From: Treponema sp. | Lineage (GTDB): Bacteria; Spirochaetota; Spirochaetia; Treponematales; Treponemataceae | DNA: 64,000 nt | Direction: 5' to 3' | Assembly: GCA_017619795.1 (NCBI GenBank) | Contig: JAFZRP010000122.1 | Span: 1 to 64,000 of the forward strand | Shown here: piece by piece, positions 27,667-37,831 of the stretch | Numbering within the stretch: the stretch's first letter is position 1 | Layout of the letters: every line of letters starts with the position of its first letter | The notes under the pieces: generated by a model | Seen by the model: the letters and a program-made list of their open reading frames with translations, nothing else | Database searches by the model: none | What the model was told of the DNA's origin: nothing | Made by a program: the position numbers and the translations under genes

Positions 27667-29376
27667 TTATTTTTCCTTAGATTCCTTAGCTTCTTTGGAA
27701 TCCTTTGCTTCCTTATTTTCTTTTTCAGGATCCTGCTGATTCTGGTACTTAATTCTGTTGTGATAGAAGCCCGTAAGCAGATGTACAAACGATTCTTTTA
27801 TTTTAGAAATATCTCTGAATGTAAGGTCACAATTATCAAGCTGTTTATTTTCAACCTTCTGGTTTATAAGCACTGTAATAAACTTTTCAAGTCTGATTGA
27901 TGTCGGGTTATCAAGAGTTTTACAGGCAGCCTCAACAGTATCTGCAAGCATAACAACTGCAGATTCCTTTGAAGTCGGCGGATTTCCAGGATAAGAAAAA
28001 TCCTCCGGCATAAGGGTTGGATCCTTTTCCTTTCCTTCCTTATAAAAGTAAGATATAACGCTGTTTCCGTGATGCTCAGAAATAATATCTATAACATCCT
28101 GTGGAAGATGCATCTGATGAGCTTTTTCCACACCTTTCTTTACGTGACTCTTTATAATAGAAGCAGACAGCGTTGGATTAAGCTCGTCGTGCTTGTTTTC
28201 GTGGTCAAACTGGTTTTCTACAAAGTATTCACTCTGATCTATTTTACCAATATCGTGATAATAACCGCCAACTCTGGCCAGAAGTGCATTTGCTCCAATT
28301 TCGCGGCAGGCACTTTCGGCAAGCTGAGAAACCATAATGGAATGATTGTAAGTTCCATTTGCCTGAATCTGCATCTGCTTAAAAATCGGGCTGTTTGTAT
28401 CGCTTAAATCCATAAGACGGAAAACAGAAGCGGTATTCAGCATATATTCCAAAGGAGTCAGGAAACCTAAAGCCATAGCCCCGGAAAGGAATCCATTTGC
28501 AATAACTCCACCGAATATTTTGCCCATATCGGTAAAGGTGTCGTTGAAAATCACTGTCAGAATAAGAATAAAAACAAAGTTAGAAACCGAAAGCATTATT
28601 GCTGCAAAAATAAGATCAAGGCGGTTATCTATTTTTCTGACAATTCCATGTGCACAGAAGGTTGCCGCCAATGTAAACAGGAACGGTACAAGCTCCCATT
28701 CTGTAGCACAAAGCACACCAAGCGACATTATGAGCGAAAGAATTACCGCAGAGGTTTGTCCAAAAAGGATTGTGGTGAGCATTATGCATAAAGCCGAAGG
28801 AATTATTATACAAACTGAATATGGATCTGAAAAAACACCAAGCTTTCTGAAAAAAGCTGTAACTGAATAAACAAGAAGGAAGCAGATTACCTGGAAAATT
28901 GGTTCTTTAATCTGAAGCTTTCGTTTGAAAGGCAGGAAAGAAAAAAGCGTATACCATAAAATGCCAAGCAGAAACAGGAAAAGCTCTGAATCTGCAAAGG
29001 CTCTGTAATCTATATAAGTTGGAGAGGCAGCCATTTTTTTAAGTTTGGCATATCCGTCCTCTGTTATAGGAAAGCCTTTTTTAATAATTTTTTCACCAGC
29101 CTGAATGGAGACTGTATCAACATCATCAGGGAGAATTGTTTTTGAAGAAATAATTGTTCTGTCTGCAATTTGTCCAATTTCAAACTCATCAAGAGAATAG
29201 TTTGCTACAGTTTCTGTAGTGCTTACCTTTACAAAATTGAGTGCTGAAACAGCAAGGAAAGAAATAAGGAAAAGCAGCAGATACTGATAATGTTTTTTTA
29301 TATAATCACCAAGAATGGCAAAAATATTAGCTTTAATGCTATTCTTTTCGCCTTTATTCACATTTTTCGCTTTCAT
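27667..29376 (-). CDS. pgpH: 7TM-HD phosphohydrolase, PgpH-like c-di-AMP phosphodiesterase
   Basis: The 569-residue protein has an N-terminal membrane anchor, a short extracytoplasmic 7TMR-HDED domain, a block of about seven membrane segments (residues ~130-330) and a C-terminal HD domain with GGYYHDIGK, then SEHHGN and AVVMLADTVEAA. PgpH proteins hydrolyse cyclic di-AMP to pApA. The extracellular domain here is short compared with Firmicute members. The Lys/Glu-rich tail is low complexity. The start overlaps the end of phoH by 23 nt. The c-di-AMP role follows from family knowledge, not from anything in this locus. Confidence 0.88.
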   Translation of the reverse strand: MKAKNVNKGEKNSIKANIFAILGDYIKKHYQYLLLFLISFLAVSALNFVKVSTTETVANYSLDEFEIGQIADRTIISSKTILPDDVDTVSIQAGEKIIKKGFPITEDGYAKLKKMAASPTYIDYRAFADSELFLFLLGILWYTLFSFLPFKRKLQIKEPIFQVICFLLVYSVTAFFRKLGVFSDPYSVCIIIPSALCIMLTTILFGQTSAVILSLIMSLGVLCATEWELVPFLFTLAATFCAHGIVRKIDNRLDLIFAAIMLSVSNFVFILILTVIFNDTFTDMGKIFGGVIANGFLSGAMALGFLTPLEYMLNTASVFRLMDLSDTNSPIFKQMQIQANGTYNHSIMVSQLAESACREIGANALLARVGGYYHDIGKIDQSEYFVENQFDHENKHDELNPTLSASIIKSHVKKGVEKAHQMHLPQDVIDIISEHHGNSVISYFYKEGKEKDPTLMPEDFSYPGNPPTSKESAVVMLADTVEAACKTLDNPTSIRLEKFITVLINQKVENKQLDNCDLTFRDISKIKESFVHLLTGFYHNRIKYQNQQDPEKENKEAKDSKEAKESKEK

Positions 29377-30298
29377 GTTCGTACGCCCTTACTATCTTTT
29401 TTACAAGATGGTTTCTTACTACATCATCTGCAGTAAGCTCCATAAAGCCAATATCTTCTATTTTATATAAAATGCTGATTGAATGTACTAAGCCCGACTG
29501 TGTTTTTTTAGGTAAATCAATCTGAGTCGGATCGCCTGTAATAAAAACCTTTGAATTGTCACCCATTCTGGTAAGGAACATTTTCATCTGGGTACAGGTT
29601 GTATTTTGTGCTTCATCAAGAATGATTACCGCATTGTTCAACGTTCTGCCACGCATATAGGCAAGAGGTGCAACCTCAATTATTCCTGCTTCGGACAATT
29701 TGCGGACAGTTTCCGGTGTTACGATTGCTTCCATTGCATCGCGGAGAGGTCGCAGGTACGGGTCTATTTTCTGTTCAAGGTCTCCCGGTAAAAAACCAAG
29801 GCTTTCGCCCGCCTCTACTACAGGTCTTGTAATGATAATCTTATTCTTTTTGTGCGACAGAACAAGCCGCAGTGCTTCTGCAACCGCAAGGAAGGTTTTT
29901 CCACTACCCGCACTTCCTGTACAGAAAACCATATCCTTAGTCTGCAAAAGGTTTATATATTCTGCCTGATTCTGTGTTCTTGGATAGATTTTCTTTACGC
30001 TTCCTGGAACAAGAATAGAAATCTCATCTGCATTTACTTTTTTCTGAGTGTTTAATACTGAAACGACAATATCCTCGGAGTTTTTTCCGCCGTCATAAAT
30101 CTCGTCTATAATTCTGTCCATTATAAACTGGAACTTCTGGGTTATTTCGGGATTTTCTGATTCGATAGAGATTTCATTTCCCCGGGTATAAACGGAAACT
30201 CCAAGACTTTCTTCTATGAGCTGTAGATTACTGTCATTTATTCCGCAGACACAAGCAAGCACATCATTGTCGGGAACTATTATTTTATATTCACTCAC
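29354..30298 (-). CDS. phoH: PhoH-family ATPase
   Basis: The 314-residue protein has Walker A GSAGSGKTFLAVAEALRLV, Walker B NAVIILDEAQNTT and a C-terminal ITGDPTQIDLP motif. The N-terminus SNLQLIEESLGVSVYTRGNEI is the KH-like part of PhoH/PhoL. The family is linked to RNA metabolism and works with YbeY. I place the start at the GTG at 30298 rather than the ATG at 30343: a near-perfect promoter (TTGAAA-N17-TATAAT) lies inside the longer frame, the upstream ATG has no Shine-Dalgarno, and the shorter N-terminus matches the family length. Confidence 0.88.
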   Translation of the reverse strand: MSEYKIIVPDNDVLACVCGINDSNLQLIEESLGVSVYTRGNEISIESENPEITQKFQFIMDRIIDEIYDGGKNSEDIVVSVLNTQKKVNADEISILVPGSVKKIYPRTQNQAEYINLLQTKDMVFCTGSAGSGKTFLAVAEALRLVLSHKKNKIIITRPVVEAGESLGFLPGDLEQKIDPYLRPLRDAMEAIVTPETVRKLSEAGIIEVAPLAYMRGRTLNNAVIILDEAQNTTCTQMKMFLTRMGDNSKVFITGDPTQIDLPKKTQSGLVHSISILYKIEDIGFMELTADDVVRNHLVKKIVRAYEHESEKCE

Positions 30299-30307
30299 AA
30301 TAGTATA

Positions 30308-30336
30308 ATTATAAAGTATAGCAGTCCATTTTTCAA
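30308..30336 (-). promoter_or_regulatory. Promoter of phoH, leaderless
   Basis: TTGAAA, 17 nt, TATAAT, with the GTG start codon 9 nt after the -10. This drives the phoH-pgpH-ybeY-corC-TPR run. Confidence 0.7.
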
Positions 30337-30354
30337 CATTCATTACGGACCGAA

Positions 30355-33300
30355 TTATTTCGGGTTCAATTCCCAGACTTTCTTCTCTTTTGTCTTGTTG
30401 TATTCGCTGACGATTGTAGTTTTCATGCTGTCCATTGGTTTCCAGACAATTCCGATTGAAATATACGGGTCAAAATTGTAGGTATACTGTCCGTTTTCTT
30501 TTACAAGCTTAGGCTCAAACTTCCAGGTCATATTAAACGACCAGTCGTGAAGGTCATGAGAAGCAGTCATACTTAGAGATTTCAGCTTAAAGCCGGAAGC
30601 CTCTCTGTTAGCAGTAAAGCTTCCCTGTGCTGCATCTCCCCAGGCTATACCAAAAGAACGGAGCAAATCTCCAAAGAATTGAGGAGCAAACCAGCTGCCA
30701 CAATCTTTGTAAAGGCTGTCATTTCCCTGGAAATACCAGTACAGCGTTGAGTTTCTTGAGGTTGCAGAGAAAGACAAGGTAAGCAAATCGTTTATTTTAA
30801 AATTAAGTGACGGCGAAACAGTAAGATAGCTGTTTGTAGGGCGGATAAGGTCCGCTATCACACTTGTAGAAAGTCCAGGTGCAAAGCTGATTTTTTTAGA
30901 CCACTTATAGTAAGTCTTTGTTTCCGGACTCCAGGAGAAAGATAATGAATATGGTCTGAAGTCTTTATATGATTTTTCTGTAGTTTTATACTGATTTGTT
31001 TCTGTATCAAGCTCATCTGTAGTAATTGTTTTTGTATTTGGAACCCAGCCGCCGCCCTTTTCATTTTTTTCATCAAGCCAATAGCCCTGTGTGTAGGACA
31101 TTGTATATGCAGCTGTAATTCGTTTCCAGGAAAGAGAAAACTTCAAGTTATCTACAATATCTATACCTTCTCTTTCAGCTTCTTCAAGCTTATATTTATC
31201 TGTATTTAATGTTAAAGATTCAGAAAGCTTTAAGGATGAATTAAAAAGTGAAAGTGATAATGCCTGAGACAGTGTATTAAATTCATATTTTGAATCATTT
31301 TTCTCGGTATTTTCTGAATCAGAAGTAGAAGATGATGATTTTGCTTTTTCCTGGAAACTCCACGAGAACGAATTGCTTACGTACGGGAACACAAGATTAA
31401 GCGAAAGGGAATGCTTTTCCTGCTGAGGAGGAAGAGTCATTGACCAGGTGAAGTTCTGCTTGAACTTATTATTTAATTCGTTTGCACCAAGCGTAAAGTT
31501 TACTGTATTTGTTGTGATGATTTTTCGCTGGTAGGTTTTCTGGATTTCGTCTTTCTTATTATCATCATAAGACGACCACTGTGTATCCCCATTTATCCAT
31601 TTGTCTTCATCCCAATAATCGTGTAACCAGTAGCTGTCCCATGCATCTGAGGTTTTCCAATATGTTTCCCAATCTTCATCTGTAGAAGCTCCTTTAAACT
31701 CTTTTCTAAAAAGTTTTAAGGTTGTATTCCAGGAAACTCCTGTATCTGCGAACATAGGAACATAAGCAAAAGGCTTAAAGCTTATTGAGTTTGTATTAGA
31801 AATTGTCTGACTCTGAGCTTTCTTGTCAGCAAGAATAAGAGATTTTCTTTCTGAAGTTGTCACACCGTCTGTATTAGGATGGTCCTGAAGAATCGGATCC
31901 CAGGAAACCTTATTTGTCATTGTAAAGTAGTTTCCACCGTACTTTAAGCTGCTCGAAAGTGAAGTCGGCATTTTGTACGTATACATAAAGGATTTTATCT
32001 TGCTCCATTCAAAATCTTCCTGAGTGTAAAGATAAGTTCTTGTTTTTTCTATACGATTACCATTTGAATCAAGTTTAGGAGATCCTTCAGTATCTGTTTC
32101 AAAGTAAGCTTCTGTTGTACCGTAAGAAAACTTTGTAGTAATTGTAGGTGCAATGGAATAACCAAGTGTATAAGAAAGACCTGTCGGAACTGTAACTGAA
32201 GAAACTGCCGGTGTAAACTCAGGGAGCTTAACAATAAGGTCTTTTAAGAGAGCTTTCTCCGGGTCAATTTCTTCTACAGGGGAGGCTTCGGAAGTTGTTT
32301 CCTTATTTTCAGTATTATTTTCTTTTTCTGTCTTTTCTGTATTCTCACCGTCTGCTTTTTCACCCTTTTCGGCTTCGGCAGCCTCTGCGGCTTTTTTCTG
32401 CTCTTCAAGCTCTTTTTCTCTTTTTTGAGCAAGCTGTTTTTCTGACATAAGCTCTTCAGGCTGTATCAGCTGGACAGGATACGTTACTTTGTCTTTTTTA
32501 GTACTGCTAGAGGCCAGCGGCCATTGGAAAAGTGTACCGCTCAAAGAAACAGATGCAGTTGCAGGTGTAATTTCCGTAGGATAATAGAACTTTCGTTCCG
32601 GAGTATATGATGACCAGCTATCTTTGTTATTGGCTCGTTCATCTCTATATTCTGTTATTACATTATTATTTACATCTGTAGTTGTAATAGTATTTCCATT
32701 ATCATCCTTTTTTTCATAAGCAGCAGTTGCAGTACCAAAGTTCAAAGAAGAATCAAGCTTTACAGAAAAAGATGAAATATACGGCTTAATTACAGCCGGT
32801 AAGGTTGGCGACCAGGAATTGGATATTTTCCATGCAAAGTTTGAATACTCACTCTGAGTAGAAGTTGTATCATCACCCTGCAGAAGATAAGAAATCCAGT
32901 CCATAGATTCATCGCGAACCTTAAAATCGTAGTAAAAGAATGGATCTGTATAAAGCGGCAGCTGGATTGTAGTTCTGATCGGTTTTGCAAGAGTAAGTTC
33001 AAGATTTGCGCCATAACGGAAAGGCATCTCAACTCCCATAAAGTTTGATTTATCCCAATAGGTATGACCTTCCGAGCCATCGCTAGGTGAAGAAATAAAA
33101 CTGTATTTTATTTTTCCATCAGAGCCTGTAGAACTGAACAGTGTCTTACTGAAGCCTAAATCAACATTAAACTTAAGGTTTGTAAGAGTTTTTTGTGACG
33201 GCTGGAAAACACCATCAAATCCTACAAAATATCCGAGATTTGAATAATAATCTGCAAGGATTTTTAAATATTTATTTGTTGTACCGCTGTAGTTTTCATC

Positions 33301-34194
33301 AAGATTATGAAGAATAAGTCCCTGACGTTCCTGCTCCTTTAAGGTTGTAGGCTTCATAAAATTATACAAGCCTTTAAGAGCCTCAGCTGAAGAGGTAGTT
33401 TCTTCCGAAGACGAAGAGGATGATGATGACGACTGAAGCGGTTTTCTTCCTATAATATAATAAGTATTTTGTACCGTAAAACCTTTTCTGTCAGATTTAG
33501 AAAAGACAGGATTAAAAATAAGCTCATCCTTTGGATAATAGAACGCAGGAAGGTAAAGAACAGGCACCGGTCCTACATAAAGCAAGGCATTGAAAAACGC
33601 AAACTCACCGCCAGGCAGCAGCCAGGTTCTGGTAGCATCTATGTGCCAGTGTGGATCTTCATCATCACAGAACGTAAGCTTTGAGTTTTTAAATGAAATT
33701 GTATTAGACTGGCTTTTGCCGAACAAATCTGAAAATACAATAAGCGTTGAACCGGAAGGAAGATTAAGGGCATCGCTCTTTGTCTGAACAACACGTCCAC
33801 CATCAAAAATACCTTCCAAAGTTGCTGTATTCATTAAAAGAGAGTTCGCAGTAGTTTTTTCACCACCGGCAGAAGCTCCTTCCGTAGTAATTTCAACGTT
33901 TCCAGAAGCAAAAAGAATCTCGGTTTCCCTGTTATAAGTAACTCTGTCTGCCTTTATGTACGATTTATTTGAACCTTTTTTTACAGAAATCTCAACGGCA
34001 CCTTCAAGTTCAATTAAATCATTAGTGCCGTCCTCAGATTTTTTATACGAAGTCTGCATTGAGTTTTCAATTGTAATAACTGTAACATCAGATTCCTGGG
34101 CATATAAAAATGCTGAAAGCAGAATAAGGAATAAGCCTGTTATAAACCGTTTTGAGAAAAATGATTTTTTTAAACAAAATCCTTTTACAGACAC
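30355..34194 (-). CDS. lptD: LptD/OstA-like outer-membrane assembly protein
   Basis: The 1279-residue protein has a signal peptide (ending AFLYAQ), then an OstA/LptA-like beta domain at about 40-150 (YIKADRVTYNRETEILFASGNVEITTEG) and a long beta-barrel-like region rich in alternating aromatic strands to the C-terminus. Residues ~585-638 are a highly charged Glu/Lys/Thr insert that would be unusual inside a barrel. The start is a GTG (34194) with AAGGA 6 nt upstream; no ATG precedes the signal peptide. It overlaps the end of uvrA, as in the T. pallidum uvrA-TP0515 arrangement. It delivers glycolipid to the outer surface in other bacteria; the cargo in treponemes is uncertain. Confidence 0.85.
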   Translation of the reverse strand: MSVKGFCLKKSFFSKRFITGLFLILLSAFLYAQESDVTVITIENSMQTSYKKSEDGTNDLIELEGAVEISVKKGSNKSYIKADRVTYNRETEILFASGNVEITTEGASAGGEKTTANSLLMNTATLEGIFDGGRVVQTKSDALNLPSGSTLIVFSDLFGKSQSNTISFKNSKLTFCDDEDPHWHIDATRTWLLPGGEFAFFNALLYVGPVPVLYLPAFYYPKDELIFNPVFSKSDRKGFTVQNTYYIIGRKPLQSSSSSSSSSEETTSSAEALKGLYNFMKPTTLKEQERQGLILHNLDENYSGTTNKYLKILADYYSNLGYFVGFDGVFQPSQKTLTNLKFNVDLGFSKTLFSSTGSDGKIKYSFISSPSDGSEGHTYWDKSNFMGVEMPFRYGANLELTLAKPIRTTIQLPLYTDPFFYYDFKVRDESMDWISYLLQGDDTTSTQSEYSNFAWKISNSWSPTLPAVIKPYISSFSVKLDSSLNFGTATAAYEKKDDNGNTITTTDVNNNVITEYRDERANNKDSWSSYTPERKFYYPTEITPATASVSLSGTLFQWPLASSSTKKDKVTYPVQLIQPEELMSEKQLAQKREKELEEQKKAAEAAEAEKGEKADGENTEKTEKENNTENKETTSEASPVEEIDPEKALLKDLIVKLPEFTPAVSSVTVPTGLSYTLGYSIAPTITTKFSYGTTEAYFETDTEGSPKLDSNGNRIEKTRTYLYTQEDFEWSKIKSFMYTYKMPTSLSSSLKYGGNYFTMTNKVSWDPILQDHPNTDGVTTSERKSLILADKKAQSQTISNTNSISFKPFAYVPMFADTGVSWNTTLKLFRKEFKGASTDEDWETYWKTSDAWDSYWLHDYWDEDKWINGDTQWSSYDDNKKDEIQKTYQRKIITTNTVNFTLGANELNNKFKQNFTWSMTLPPQQEKHSLSLNLVFPYVSNSFSWSFQEKAKSSSSTSDSENTEKNDSKYEFNTLSQALSLSLFNSSLKLSESLTLNTDKYKLEEAEREGIDIVDNLKFSLSWKRITAAYTMSYTQGYWLDEKNEKGGGWVPNTKTITTDELDTETNQYKTTEKSYKDFRPYSLSFSWSPETKTYYKWSKKISFAPGLSTSVIADLIRPTNSYLTVSPSLNFKINDLLTLSFSATSRNSTLYWYFQGNDSLYKDCGSWFAPQFFGDLLRSFGIAWGDAAQGSFTANREASGFKLKSLSMTASHDLHDWSFNMTWKFEPKLVKENGQYTYNFDPYISIGIVWKPMDSMKTTIVSEYNKTKEKKVWELNPK

Positions 34195-37085
34195 TCTTTA
34201 TCCTTCGAACGTTCATGCTCAAGCTGCTGCTTAACAAATTGACCGGTATAGCTTTTTTTACATTCAGCAACCTCTTCCGGCGTTCCCGTAGCAACTACTG
34301 TACCACCGCGCACACCGCCTTCTGGTCCTAAATCAATTATATAGTCAGACTGGCATATTACGTCAAGATTATGTTCTATCATAACAACCGAATTACCGTT
34401 GTCAACAAGCTTTTGAATTACAGACATAAGCTGCTTTACATCCGCAAAATGAAGTCCCGTAGTAGGCTCGTCGAGGATGTAAAGCGTTCTGCTGGTGCTC
34501 GGGCGGGCAAGCTCATTCGCAAGCTTTACACGCTGTGCTTCTCCGCCCGACAAGGTAAGAGCATTCTGTCCAAGCTGAATATATCCGAGACCGACAGCCT
34601 GAAGTGTTGCAATTCTTCTATATATATGTGGTATTCCCTGGAAAAAGTCGCACGCTTCATCAATCGTCATATTAAGCACATCGTTTATGCTTTTGCCCTT
34701 ATACTCTACTTCAAGTGTTTCGTGATTAAACCGTTTTCCACCGCACACTTCACACTGAATGTATACATCCGGCAAAAAGTTCATTTCAATTACAATTTCG
34801 CCCGCACCCTGACAGTTTTCGCAGCGGCCGCCCTTTACGTTAAAGCTGAATCTTCCCTTCTGGTAGCCGCGGGCTTTACTTTCCGGCAGACTTGCAAACA
34901 AATCGCGGATAGAATCAAAAACTCCTACATAAGTTGCAGGATTAGAACGAGGTGAACGTCCAATCGGCGACTGGTCGATATTGATAACCTTATCTACCCC
35001 TTCAATTCCTTCTACAGAACCGCACGCTCCCACAGGATAATCAGTTCGCATTATTTTATTGCTTACTGCAGGATAAAGAATATCTCGCATTAAGGTTGAT
35101 TTTCCGGAACCGCTTACACCGGTGATACACGTAAACGTTCCAAGCGGAATACTTACGTTTAAGTTTTTAAGATTATGCTCAGTAGCATCTGAGATTGTTA
35201 TAAACTTTCCATTTCCTTTGCGGCGTTCAGCAGGAATGTTCATTCTAAGCTTTCCTGCAAGATATTGACCGGTAAGACTTTCGTTTACCTTTGCCACCTC
35301 TTCCGGCGTTCCGGCAGCTACAACCTTACCGCCATTTACGCCTGCGCCCGGCCCCATATCTATAAGGTAATCGGCAGTTCTGAGTGTCTGTTCGTCGTGC
35401 TCAACAACAATTACAGTATTACCGTTATCGCGCAGGCTTATGAGAGTATCTATAAGCTTCTGGTTATCTCTCTGATGAAGTCCGATTGAAGGTTCATCCA
35501 GAATATACATAACGCCGCACAAAGCTGAACCAATCTGAGTTGCAAGACGGATTCTCTGTGCTTCACCACCGGAAAGAGTTTCTGCAGCACGTTCCATTGT
35601 AAGATAATCAAGTCCAACATCACGCAAAAAGCGAAGACGAGCCCGGATTTCCTTCAAAATCTGCATTGCAATCTGAGATTCACTTTCCGTAAAATTGATT
35701 TCGTCAAAAAACTGAATTGAATCTGCAACAGAAAGTTTACAAAGCTCATAAATATTTTTACCGCCGACTGTTACACCAAGAGCTTCCGGTCTGAGCCTCA
35801 TTCCATGGCACGCAGAGCATTCGTGAATAGACATAAACTTTTCTTCTATGTTAGTACGCATGCTTTCGCCCCAGGCTTCCCTGTAGCGGCGGTTCATTTC
35901 TTTCAAGACTCCAGGCCACGGACGGTTATATTCAGAATAACCTTCTCCGCTCTGCTTCTTATAAATCCAGTGGAGCTTGCGGTTTTCATCACCATTCCAT
36001 AAAAAATCAAACTGCTTTTCCGAAAGCTGATCTACAGGTGTGTCCAGAGTATAACCATCTGCATCAGCAATTGCTTTAAAAATACTTCTGTTCCATTCAC
36101 CAGTTGGAGTAAAAAATGGAAAAGCTCCCTGATTAAAGCTGAGTGATTTATCCGGGAGAATCTTTGTATAATCCCATTCCATTTTTTCGCCAAGACCTGT
36201 ACATTCCGGACAAGCTCCAAAAGGATTATTAAAAGAAAAAAGACGCGGCTGTAAATCGGGAATAGAAATACCGCAATCAGGACAAGCATTCTTCTGGCTG
36301 AAAAATACTTCAACATCCTCCTGCCTCTGAGCTTCTCCCTCAAACTCTCCGCCGGCATCTTCAGGAACACGTCTTCTTATAATTACAATTCCGTTTGCAT
36401 TTTTAAGGGCAATTTCTATTGAGTCTGCCAGTCGCGATCTGATTCCTTCTGATTTTTTGATTCTGTCTACAACAATTTCAATCGTATGCTTTTTCTGCTT
36501 ATCAAGCTTAATTGAATCTTCAAGCTCAGCCATTACACCGTCAATTCTTGCACGGATAAAGCCAGACTTTTTAGCATCATCAATTATTTTCTGGTGTTCA
36601 CCCTTTTTTCCGCGGATAACAGGAGCCAGCACCTGCATTTTTGTTCCCTCAGGCCAGCTCATAACTGTATCTATAATCTGATCAACCGACTGCTCACGGA
36701 TCTCTCTTCCGCACTGAGGACAATGAGGATGTCCTGCACGCGCAAAAAGCAGACGGTAAAAATCGTAAATTTCTGTAATTGTGCCGACGGTTGAACGAGG
36801 GTTTTTATTTGTTGATTTCTGTTCAATTGAAATTGCAGGAGATAGACCGTCAATCAAATCTACATCGGGCTTATCCATTCTACCAAGAAACTGGCGGGCA
36901 TAGCTGGAAAGCGATTCCATATAACGGCGCTGACCTTCTGCAAAAAGGGTGTCAAACGCAAGGGATGATTTTCCGCTTCCGCTTAAGCCTGAAATTACAA
37001 CAAGCTTGTTTCGCGGAAGAGTTACATCTATATTTTTAAGGTTGTGCTCGCGGGCACCTCGGATTACAATTTTATCGTCAGCCAT
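34185..37085 (-). CDS. uvrA: Excinuclease ABC subunit A
   Basis: At 966 residues it is full length for UvrA. Walker A motifs are [19 protein letters not shown] near residue 32 and [15 protein letters not shown] near 655. Signature motifs are [14 protein letters not shown] and [14 protein letters not shown]. The zinc-finger cysteines are present (CPQCG, CPDCG...CPEC, CENCQ...CEVCG). It is the damage-recognition ATPase of nucleotide excision repair. Its own promoter ends 8 nt before the ATG with no ribosome site, which suggests a leaderless mRNA. Confidence 0.98.
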   Translation of the reverse strand: MADDKIVIRGAREHNLKNIDVTLPRNKLVVISGLSGSGKSSLAFDTLFAEGQRRYMESLSSYARQFLGRMDKPDVDLIDGLSPAISIEQKSTNKNPRSTVGTITEIYDFYRLLFARAGHPHCPQCGREIREQSVDQIIDTVMSWPEGTKMQVLAPVIRGKKGEHQKIIDDAKKSGFIRARIDGVMAELEDSIKLDKQKKHTIEIVVDRIKKSEGIRSRLADSIEIALKNANGIVIIRRRVPEDAGGEFEGEAQRQEDVEVFFSQKNACPDCGISIPDLQPRLFSFNNPFGACPECTGLGEKMEWDYTKILPDKSLSFNQGAFPFFTPTGEWNRSIFKAIADADGYTLDTPVDQLSEKQFDFLWNGDENRKLHWIYKKQSGEGYSEYNRPWPGVLKEMNRRYREAWGESMRTNIEEKFMSIHECSACHGMRLRPEALGVTVGGKNIYELCKLSVADSIQFFDEINFTESESQIAMQILKEIRARLRFLRDVGLDYLTMERAAETLSGGEAQRIRLATQIGSALCGVMYILDEPSIGLHQRDNQKLIDTLISLRDNGNTVIVVEHDEQTLRTADYLIDMGPGAGVNGGKVVAAGTPEEVAKVNESLTGQYLAGKLRMNIPAERRKGNGKFITISDATEHNLKNLNVSIPLGTFTCITGVSGSGKSTLMRDILYPAVSNKIMRTDYPVGACGSVEGIEGVDKVINIDQSPIGRSPRSNPATYVGVFDSIRDLFASLPESKARGYQKGRFSFNVKGGRCENCQGAGEIVIEMNFLPDVYIQCEVCGGKRFNHETLEVEYKGKSINDVLNMTIDEACDFFQGIPHIYRRIATLQAVGLGYIQLGQNALTLSGGEAQRVKLANELARPSTSRTLYILDEPTTGLHFADVKQLMSVIQKLVDNGNSVVMIEHNLDVICQSDYIIDLGPEGGVRGGTVVATGTPEEVAECKKSYTGQFVKQQLEHERSKDKECL

Positions 37086-37093
37086 AAGGTGAT

Positions 37094-37122
37094 AGTATAG
37101 CAGAAAATCAAAACAAATACAA
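37094..37122 (-). promoter_or_regulatory. Promoter of uvrA, near-leaderless
   Basis: TTGTAT, 17 nt, TATACT preceded by TGC; 8 nt from the -10 to the ATG. Confidence 0.65.
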
Positions 37123-37126
37123 AGGA

Positions 37127-37816
37127 CTACTCTTGGTGTTCTTCGGGATTGAGAATTTTTGATAAAGGTCTGCTAACCACAGAAATTACCGGCCCTAACA
37201 TTACCGACATACACACGGAACCAATTATAGAGCCTTGTACGCCCTCGTTGCCAAGTTTTGCGGCCAACAATCCTATTCCAATTGCGGAGAAATCAAATAT
37301 TATGCGGATAATGAAGAAAGGGATTTTTGGGATGGCGCCGCTTATAATAGTTGGAAGAGCATCGTATGGGGCGGTTCCGAGCTGAGCGTTTATGTATATA
37401 GAAGCAACTATTACGAAAACAAGGATTGTAAAGGCAAAAATTGCAATTTTGGCTGGCAGAGGAGATTGTTCAACAAATAGCGTAAAACCGGTATTATCCC
37501 AGACCCAATGAAAAAAGTCTGCAATGTAGCCAATGAAAATCATATTTGCAAGCGTTCCAAAGCCTATCATCTGGGCGCCGAATATAAACGTAAAGATAAG
37601 CATAATGGAATAAACCAGAACCTGGGTATTACCGAGCGAAAGTCCGGTTGCGGCGGCAATGTTCAGGTTCATAAAGCTTGCGGGGTCAGTTCCCCAACCG
37701 ATGATGATAAGGATTGAAAGTGTAAAGCCCATCATAAAAACGGCAGGCAGCATAAAAGCAAGCTTTCTGCCGATATGTGGGACTATAAATTGTCTGAAAG
37801 AAAACTTTGTTCGCAT
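37127..37816 (-). CDS. YczE/YitT-like membrane protein
   Basis: The 229-residue protein has about five to six transmembrane helices and the pattern GWGTDPASFMNLNIA...GFGTLANMIFIGY...AQLGTAPYDALPTIIS...IPFFIIRIIFDFSAI seen in the YczE family. A transport role has been proposed for related proteins, but no substrate is established. The start lies 15 nt after the GH8 stop, so it is co-transcribed with the oligoxylanase gene. Confidence 0.8.
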   Translation of the reverse strand: MRTKFSFRQFIVPHIGRKLAFMLPAVFMMGFTLSILIIIGWGTDPASFMNLNIAAATGLSLGNTQVLVYSIMLIFTFIFGAQMIGFGTLANMIFIGYIADFFHWVWDNTGFTLFVEQSPLPAKIAIFAFTILVFVIVASIYINAQLGTAPYDALPTIISGAIPKIPFFIIRIIFDFSAIGIGLLAAKLGNEGVQGSIIGSVCMSVMLGPVISVVSRPLSKILNPEEHQE

Positions 37817-37831
37817 ATTTTCCCCGATAGC

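Noticed and set aside
30299..30343. Upstream ATG start for phoH
   Set aside because: No ribosome site, and a TTGAAA-N17-TATAAT promoter lies within the added codons.
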